From Apodospora peruviana (Eukaryota > Ascomycota > Sordariomycetes > Sordariales > Lasiosphaeriaceae), in NCBI GenBank assembly GCA_033439685.1, contig JAUEDM010000001.1, positions 5,394,001 through 5,458,000 on the forward strand: a stretch of 64,000 nt of DNA, given 5' to 3'. Each line of letters opens with the position of its first letter. The first letter of the stretch is position 1. Position numbers and translations under genes: made by a program. The notes beneath the pieces were generated by a model that had not been told where the DNA came from, made no database searches, and worked only from the letters and a program-made list of their open reading frames with translations. Positions 57,311-64,000 of this stretch are shown piece after piece.

Positions 57311-58860
57311 GATGAAATATATACCATTTATCTTCACCCAGCGGGCGGGCGCGCGAATATATATTCTTCCATATACCTATCATACTACCTACCTACCTAA
57401 CATACCATGGGAAGAGGACGAACGATTCCTTTCTTCACAAACATTGTGATGTTTTAAGGAGAAGGGACTGGGTGACGGGCGGCGAATCGGAGAGAGAGAA
57501 AGAGGGTGTTGATTTGTGTCTCATACCTTTTCCTGTGAAGATTTACCTTCGTAGTATGTATTTGCTGGCTTCCCGGAAGGATAAAAAACATCTACCAGCA
57601 GCAGATAGTTTAATGGGAGAACAGAGGCGAGTAGCGGAGAAGGACCAAAGGCTCGAGCGCAGCAGAGTGATGATGCTAGCTAACCCTTGCACATATCGCA
57701 GAGACAGGAACGAGCAGACCTCAGAGATATCTTCGCAGGAACAGATTACGTTTTGACTTGTTTACTTCCTACATAACACAGTTGTGTATCTCGCAGACAT
57801 CAGCCAATCGTCGGTTTTGTCGTTAAACTTAATCTATTCCCTCGGTGCGATGACTTGTCATCTCCTTCCGCGTTTCTTCTCTTGCAAGCTTGACGTCTAT
57901 CAGACTAAGGATTCGATCGGTGTACCGGCCGATTTTAATCCGTCCCCCATCCAAAGTGCTGCCAGATGTGCTGAAAAGAGAAGTAGGGCATGAACCTTTG
58001 CTCGCGGGTTATAATGGTTGTACCGGCCATATATGTCTTTCCCGTTGCTTGTGTCCGCAATATAGTTGATGGATAGGTGGCTACCTTCGACCAGGGTCAG
58101 TAAAACGTCATACGATCGATCGAATCCATCGCTCAGGCAGACAAAAGGGATGGATGTGCCGCCAGTTCCTTTGCCTTAAGATGTCGACGGTTGGGCATAC
58201 AATAATAAGACAAGATAGGAGAAAGACGGTCTCCCAGTAAGACAGACAATGGTTTGGTGCACCGCCAATCCCTTGTCTTCACAGCTGCCCTGCCATGGCA
58301 TCAGCGGAGAGAGAAATATAGAAGTCGAACAGTCGGCAGCGGCTTCACTGATTACGATAGATCCACCAGCATCAGACAGACACACAAGGTCTGGTGTACC
58401 TGCCATTTCCTTGCTTGTCAATCGCTGGATATGCATCATATGCATCAAGAACTAGCAGATATCGGTCAGCGCTTCTTTCTGATTTGTGTATGAAAACTGT
58501 TTTCCCAAATTAAGAGCTCTCGGTTAGCTTAATCTTTGCGCTCTCGGTGATATATAAGTGGGTGTGTACAATACAATCATACTGTCAGCCCTCTTGCTCG
58601 GAGGGAATGTGCAAATGACTTCCCTCCAGAAAACAAGTATCTGAAGGCCTTTTGCCCTGACCTGCCTAAATCAGGTTATAAATTCTCCTAAATATGCGAC
58701 CCGTAGAAATAGTAAAAAGAAATAAAGAAAAGATACCTTGCTTCAAGAACCGATTTTCTCTACTGGTTGTTGGCATAGTTGAAATTTTGATTAGATATCG
58801 GTTCCGGGGTCCCTGACAAGAGTGATTTATGCAGAGCGAGGTAAAAACGAGTAGAAGCCT
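57311..58860. other. Intergenic between convergent small acylated-protein gene and PRP5
   Basis: This is 1.55 kb. It includes a run of TACC units at 57385-57402 (CTACCTACCTACCTAAC), related to the dispersed motif. ORFs of 60-94 codons exist without recognisable features. Confidence 0.5.
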
Positions 58861-61800
58861 TTATGTGATGGTGTATCTTCCACTAGCAGGAGCACGGCTT
58901 TCGGCATCTGCCGCCGCGATCGTGCCCTCCTTGAGCAGTCGAGTGAGCTCCGACAACGCATTACTAACGACCACTTCGGTATCGCCCTCAATGAGAATGT
59001 AAAGCTTCGGTTCGGCGCCTGGGGGTGGCTCCTTGCCCGCAGGATAGAAATTGCCCTTGGTGGTAATGGATGTGCCTGTAGCTTCGAGGATCTTGGCCAC
59101 ATTGGTGCGGTTGGTGACAGCCCAACGAGCCTTCTGCGGGAAATCATTGATCTCGAGTGTTGCGTGGAAGGCACCGGCGTCGGGGCCTTTGTTATCAATT
59201 GGCTGGCCGGGGCGCAGTTGACCGGCACGAGCGAGACGGGCATTGATCTCGCTAATCGCTGACGCAGCCTTGTCGAGAGCTCCACCTTTCGAAATCGCCG
59301 GCACAGCAGGCCCCTTCACAACCCCATGGGTAAGGCCGTCTGCAGAAGCGCTCGGCTTGACTTCGCCGTCCAACTTCGGTGTGTCCCGGGAAACAATGGC
59401 AGAGACCGCTGACTGAATCGCTGCCTGTGCCTTATCCTTCTTCTCTTCATCTTCGGAAGCGTCTTCCTTAAAGTCGTCTTCCTCGCCTTCGGCCTTATGG
59501 GACTTCCGTTCTCGCAAGCGAGCAGCCTCACGATCCTTGTCAAGCCTCTCAAGGCCCTTCCCGCCAAACCCACTGGCATCCTTCGCCTTCCCGGCCTTGA
59601 CCTTTTCCTTCCACGCTTTGCGCATCTCCGTGAGACGCTCGGGGACCGGCTGTCCGCTCTGCTCAAGCGCCTTGGCAATGCCTGGGGCACAATTTTCCTG
59701 TTCCTCTGTTATAAAAGTGATTGCTGTGCCCTTCTCTCCTGCTCGTCCAGTACGGCCGGCACGGTGAACATAGTCTTCCAGATGGTTAGGTGCGTCGAAA
59801 TTGATGACCAGTTTCAACTGCTTGACATCGAGGCCTCGCGCAGCAACAGATGTTGCAATGACAATAGGACAGACCCCCTTTTTGAAGTCCGATATGGTCG
59901 AATTACGATCTTCCTGATCCTTTCCACCATGGAGAGACATGCATCCATAACCCCGACGGAGAAGCTCGCGAAGAAGCTCGTCCGCCTTCTCTTGGCGTTC
60001 GACGAAGATAAGAGCCCGGACGTCGTCATCGTTTCTATACAACTCGCCTAGTAGCTCGAGAAGACGGACAAACTTGTCCTTCTCCTCTACGATCTCGACG
60101 ATTTGAGTAATCTCAGGCGCCACCACACTACGTCCACCAACGGTGATCTCGATGGGGTTCCGGAGAACTTTCTTGGTCAAGGCATCGATAATCCGAGGCA
60201 TTGTAGCCGAGAACAGGATGGTCTGGCGTTCTGGTCTCACGTTGTTGAAAATTTTCATAACTTGAGGCTCGAAGCCCATGTCAAACATACGATCCGCCTC
60301 ATCGAGAACTAGATATGTGGCCCTCTTAAGATTGGTGACCCGGCCTCCATTGGCAGCGAGCAAATCAATCATACGTCCTGGAGTAGCGACGATGATCTCG
60401 GCACCGCGCTTGAGCTCAGCGATTTGATCCTTGATGGCGGCACCACCATAGGCCGCAACAACGCGAAGCTTCAAGGCTTTCGCGAAGGGCTGCAGGTCAG
60501 CATAAATCTGCGTGCATAGCTCTCGGGTGGGTGTCATGATTAGAGCAATCGGACCGTCATCGCCGGTCACTGGTCTTTGGTCCTTGACGTGGCGAAGCAT
60601 CGGCAGCGCAAACGCCATCGTCTTGCCCGAGCCCGTCTTCGCGACACCGATCACATCACGCCCTGACATAATGACGGGAAGTGCTTGCATCTGGATTGGT
60701 GTCGGTTTTTCAAAACCCAAGTGCTCGATCGTATCCAGGAGAGGGCGAGTGAGGCCGCATTGCGACCACTTCTGCACTGGCTTCGGGACGTTTTGGCCCG
60801 CGACTTTGATGCCATCCAGCTCCAGTCTAAGATCTGCTAGCTCCTCTTCAGTCATCTGGCTCAGTTCATGTGGCTCAACCCAGAAGTTCTTTCGGATTGG
60901 CTCCAAGTCCAGCTTGCTGTAGTCGATCTTGGGAATGTCCTTCTTCTTCTTCTTCGCAGCCATGGCAAGAATAGAGGAGGGGTCCGTGGCTTCTTCCGCC
61001 TCAAATCCGTGATCATCGTCGTTGAAGTACGCCTCAGGCTGAGACACCTTCTTTAGCGCAGCCTGTGGGGTGGGCTTTGAGCCGGTGCTTGGACCGGGGA
61101 CCATTTGTTCCAGGTTCTCCATGAAGGCATCCAGGGGATCAACTTCGCCGTCAACATCCGTCTCGATACGTTCCGTAGTAGGCTCCTCTGCTTTAATCTC
61201 CACAGCGGGGCTCTTGGTGTCAATATCCATGGCCATGCTGTCTTTCTGAATCTGTTCCTCGCGCCGCTCGTGCAGGATCCGCTGAGCTTGAGCGATGTCC
61301 TCGTCGTTCCGGGCAAGGAGCACATCAAGGTCGTCCTCGGCATCATCATCCGCATATGGGGTGTCATCCGTATTTTCCAGAGCAAAGTTCGGCAGCTTGA
61401 CCAGTTTCCGCTTTATAATCTCGTCGTCACCCATGTCGATCTTGCGCTTTGTAGATGATTTTGAAGCGTCAGCGGCCTTCTGGAACCCAAACGTACTGAT
61501 GGTCCTATTGGCAGGAAGTAGCCCAGCGTTGTCAGGGACAATATCAGATTTGACGCCTGACAAATTTCCGCCGGTGACACCCTTCACATCGCCGAGCCTG
61601 GCTGGTGAATTTGATCGGGCCAGTTTAGCATTCCGTGCAATTGCCTTGGGGTCAAACTTGCCCAAATACGGGCCTGGGGTCGCCGGTGACGCAGAGGCAG
61701 GTGGGCTGGATGGGGTTGGGGAGTCCTTAGCAATGGGGCTGGGGACACCAGTGGCCTTCTGATCCATCTCAGCAAAAAGCTTCCTGGTACTACCAGGCGT

Positions 61801-62590
61801 TACATAAGCCTCTTTGGCTTCTTTGGCCGCATGTTTTTCTTTCATGGCCTGGAGTTTTCGCAGCCGCTCGGCCTTCTTGTCCACCTCTGGAGGTTGGGTC
61901 GGAGCAGACTTAGCTGAATGCTGAGGCTGGAATTTGTTAGCATCTATGATTCTGAAATCACGAGATGACGGTGTAAATTTGGCTCGACATACCAGACTCT
62001 CTTTTGGCCCCCTGATATCAGGTTTCGGTGGAGCACGCACACGGGCGTCATCACCACGACGAGAGCTAGAGTCAGCCGTACCCTCGCGACGGCTTCGAGG
62101 TCGCTCACGGGAATCGTCTCTTCTGGAACGATAGTCTCTATCACCATCTCTGCTTCGCAGCCCACGTCGGTCGGGTGAGCGCGGGCGGTCCGAGACTCTG
62201 TCGCGTGACCGGCGCCGGTCTCGACTGCCGCCTACGTCGCGGCGTGGGCCACGGTAGTAGTCATCGCCTCGGCGGTCTGAAGACTGATCTCTCCGGCGGT
62301 ATACGTCATGGCCTCGACTATCGCGGCGTCGATCGTGGTCTCTGTCACGGTAGCGGCGCTAGAGTGAAACAGACTGGTCAGCAATGGAAGCTTCGTCTGC
62401 GCGACTCGGGGGAAAAAAGGCTTACATCTGGCGGGCTGCGAGAGCGCCGACGATGAATGGCGTGGCCATTGCGACGATCTCGGTCACGTTCCCGGTCGCG
62501 ATCGCGATCGCGTCGGTCGTCGTCGTTTCGCTTTCGCACCGAGTGACTTCCTACAGGTGATGGTGAGCGCGAGTCTCTAGGCCGAGTCAT
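58861..62590 (-). CDS. PRP5: DEAD-box RNA helicase PRP5 (pre-spliceosome assembly)
   Basis: Prp5 is a nuclear ATPase that bridges U1 and U2 snRNPs and checks the branch site with SF3B1. Three exons are inferred: 62590-62426, 62358-61993 and 61926-58861, giving 1198 aa. An RS/RD-rich N-terminus (~170 residues) precedes the DPLDAFMENL motif near 439, the Prp5 signature linked to U2 binding. Helicase motifs follow: AKTGSGKT near 607, PTRELCTQ, TPGRMIDLLA, DEAD in VLDEADRMFDMGFEP near 719, SAT in ILFSATMPRI, and HRAGRTGRAGEKG near 899. The C-terminus has a long charged linker and a KH-like tail (LEATGTSITTKGNFYPAG). Intron 2 (61927-61992) is 66 nt, stop-free and a multiple of three, but has GTATGT, GCTAAC and CAG, so naive calling would keep it as 22 extra residues. 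Confidence 0.95.
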
Positions 62591-63440
62591 GACCGCTGGG
62601 TCGGCCCGCTCGGCAAAAACACTGGTTTAGTGAGAAGTACTTGGCGGCGGAAGTCGAGAGGACGATCAGTGCGGTCAGGAGCAGGTTTTTACCAGCTCGG
62701 TAATGCGTTGTGGTTTTGGTGTTGTTGCTTGTTGTTGTTGTTGGGAAGCCAGTCGCCGACGGGTTGATGAGGAAGCGAGTTTGAAAAGCACCAGTCCAGA
62801 CCACTCACTGCTCGACGTACGGAAGGAAGGAACATAAAAGTGGAGACAGAAGTCTGCGCGCTCTGGACTGGGTGGTCAGGGCGTTGGACAGTGCGCCCTG
62901 TACGGAAACAGTACATATGGACTGTACGATGAGGTAAGGTTCCTGAAGGTACGGGCACTTGACACAGCTTGTGGACATATGACGACTGCGAAGCAACTGC
63001 GGCTTGATTCACCATTACTCCATATATGCGTAATACATAGCTTTTTGGGTCAGATTATTGGTCCCTAGTAGTTTAATACTACACAATACTAAATCTCAGG
63101 AGAGTGAATATTCCCAATCTTGAATAATTTATTCCTTACCATCGACGATTGGAAGGTGTGAAGGGGAGGGAGGTGGTGAGAATCAACCAGGGTGTGTGTG
63201 TATCAGCCTGGGTACTTCGAGGAGGCTGGAGCTCACTGCACCAGGCAAAGCTGGATGGGAGTGCGTGCTCTCCCCCAGCTTCCGGTGTGCATAAACCAAA
63301 TAATTTCTCTGCTCTCGATCCTGCCCAGTGCTGGTTTGCGACAAAACAACCTCCAGACACCACCCCCTAAACCAAAATAAACTCTCCATTCAATTCGACG
63401 CCCCAGTAGCACCGCCACGACAACGCCGTCATCAGTCGCC
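62591..63440. other. Divergent intergenic region between PRP5 and mitochondrial HMG-box gene
   Basis: This 850 bp stretch includes an AAC/TTG-type low-complexity patch at 62700-62745. No other gene is supported. Confidence 0.55.
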
Positions 63441-64000
63441 ATGTGGTCAGCAATTGGGCTTGCGACCGCCCGCCAGCAGCTTCGCGTCCGCGGTGCGCAG
63501 GTCGCCCGCGTCGCTCGCGTCGCCGGTCGGGTCCCCATTCCCGGCCCTCGCCTGGGTGCCGTCCGCGCCGTTATCTTCCGCCGGGGGTACGCCGCCGCGG
63601 CCGCTACTACTAAGAAGACCGCGACGAGCACCAAAGGCCGCAAGCTGAAGACGACAACGAGCTCCGCGGCAGCAAAGCGAGCAGCGAAACCCAATGTCGC
63701 CAAGAAGAAGCCCGTCCCTAAGAAAACCAAGAAGACAACGGCCAAAACGAAGCCCGCCAAGAAGGTGCTGACGCCTGAACAACGGGCCGCAAGGAAAGAG
63801 AGGCTGGCCGCAAGGCGAAAGAAGGATGAGATTCGTGACTTGAGGGCTACAGCGTTACTGCATCCGCCCAAGGCGTTACCCAGAAACGCTTGGGCTGTTT
63901 TCTTGAACGACTCGAAGAAGGATCTCAGCGGCGACGTTTTCTCTAACGTCGTGCCCAGATTGGCCCTGGCTTACAAGGCCTTGTCAGAGTCGGAGAAATA
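63441..64000 (+). CDS. Mitochondrial HMG-box DNA-binding protein (Abf2/mtHMG1-like), C-terminus cut by window edge
   Basis: The frame is open from ATG 63441 to the right edge (186 complete codons). Residues 1-~50 are strongly basic with no acidic residues (MWSAIGLATARQQLRVRGAQ...FRRGYAAAA), a convincing mitochondrial presequence. Residues ~53-125 are a Lys/Ala/Thr-rich tract resembling a histone H1 tail (AKKKPVPKKTKKTTAKTKPA). From ~145 the sequence PPKALPRNAWAVFLNDSKKD, then VVPRLALAYKALSESEK, matches the first two helices of an HMG box. Such proteins package and maintain mitochondrial DNA (yeast Abf2, mtHMG1-type proteins of filamentous fungi). A second HMG box, if any, is outside the window. 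Confidence 0.85.
   Translation, partial: MWSAIGLATARQQLRVRGAQVARVARVAGRVPIPGPRLGAVRAVIFRRGYAAAAATTKKTATSTKGRKLKTTTSSAAAKRAAKPNVAKKKPVPKKTKKTTAKTKPAKKVLTPEQRAARKERLAARRKKDEIRDLRATALLHPPKALPRNAWAVFLNDSKKDLSGDVFSNVVPRLALAYKALSESEK

Noticed and set aside
1..64000. Transposable elements, CRISPR arrays, dispersed 5S rRNA or RIP-mutated blocks
   Set aside because: No transposase/RT domains, terminal repeats, direct-repeat arrays, 5S sequence or strongly AT-skewed blocks were seen on reading both strands; this was by eye, so short fragments may be missed.

Overview
The window is nuclear DNA from a filamentous ascomycete (Pezizomycotina), most likely a Sordariomycete. The evidence is genes broken by many short introns (about 43-110 nt) with GTAAGT/GTATGT-type donors, CTAAC/CTGAC branch sites and CAG/TAG acceptors, moderate GC, and single-copy housekeeping proteins of ascomycete type. 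I see no operon, CRISPR array, confident tRNA or rRNA, or transposon ORF. Exon borders were worked out by joining reading frames so that conserved family motifs are restored. They are predictions, not transcript data.

Layout, left to right. Minus strand: a DUF726/TMCO4-Mil1-type hydrolase cut by the left edge, UTP23 (rRNA processing), a PTC7-type mitochondrial PP2C phosphatase, and a CAF120/SKG3 PH-domain protein. A 5 kb gene-poor divergent region follows. Plus strand: a RAD53/CHK2-class FHA kinase. Minus strand: an unfamiliar repeat-rich, cysteine-containing protein (22641-25433), the STT3 catalytic subunit of oligosaccharyltransferase, and RPL35. Plus strand: RPL6, divergent from RPL35, then the Golgi SNARE GOS1. 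Minus strand: ATP10. Plus strand: branched-chain 2-oxoacid dehydrogenase E2. Minus strand: gluconokinase. A 5.8 kb gene-poor region follows. Plus strand: dipeptidyl peptidase III, with mitochondrial-type and cytosolic-type starts. Minus strand: a DUF3074 (START-like) protein and a six-finger C2H2 regulator resembling the Zap1/ZafA class. Plus strand: a small, probably myristoylated and palmitoylated protein. Minus strand: PRP5. Plus strand, cut by the right edge: a mitochondrial HMG-box protein.

The genes do not form a pathway cluster. They are mostly conserved core functions: ribosome (UTP23, RPL35, RPL6), splicing (PRP5), secretion (STT3, GOS1), mitochondrion (PTC7, ATP10, BCKDH E2, HMG-box protein) and checkpoint signalling. 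The best candidates for something undescribed are the CLK-repeat/minisatellite protein at 22641-25433, a dispersed intergenic palindrome built on GGTACCTAGGTACC, the 9-nt and 24-nt microexons in DPP3 and STT3, and the small acylated protein at 56870-57310.
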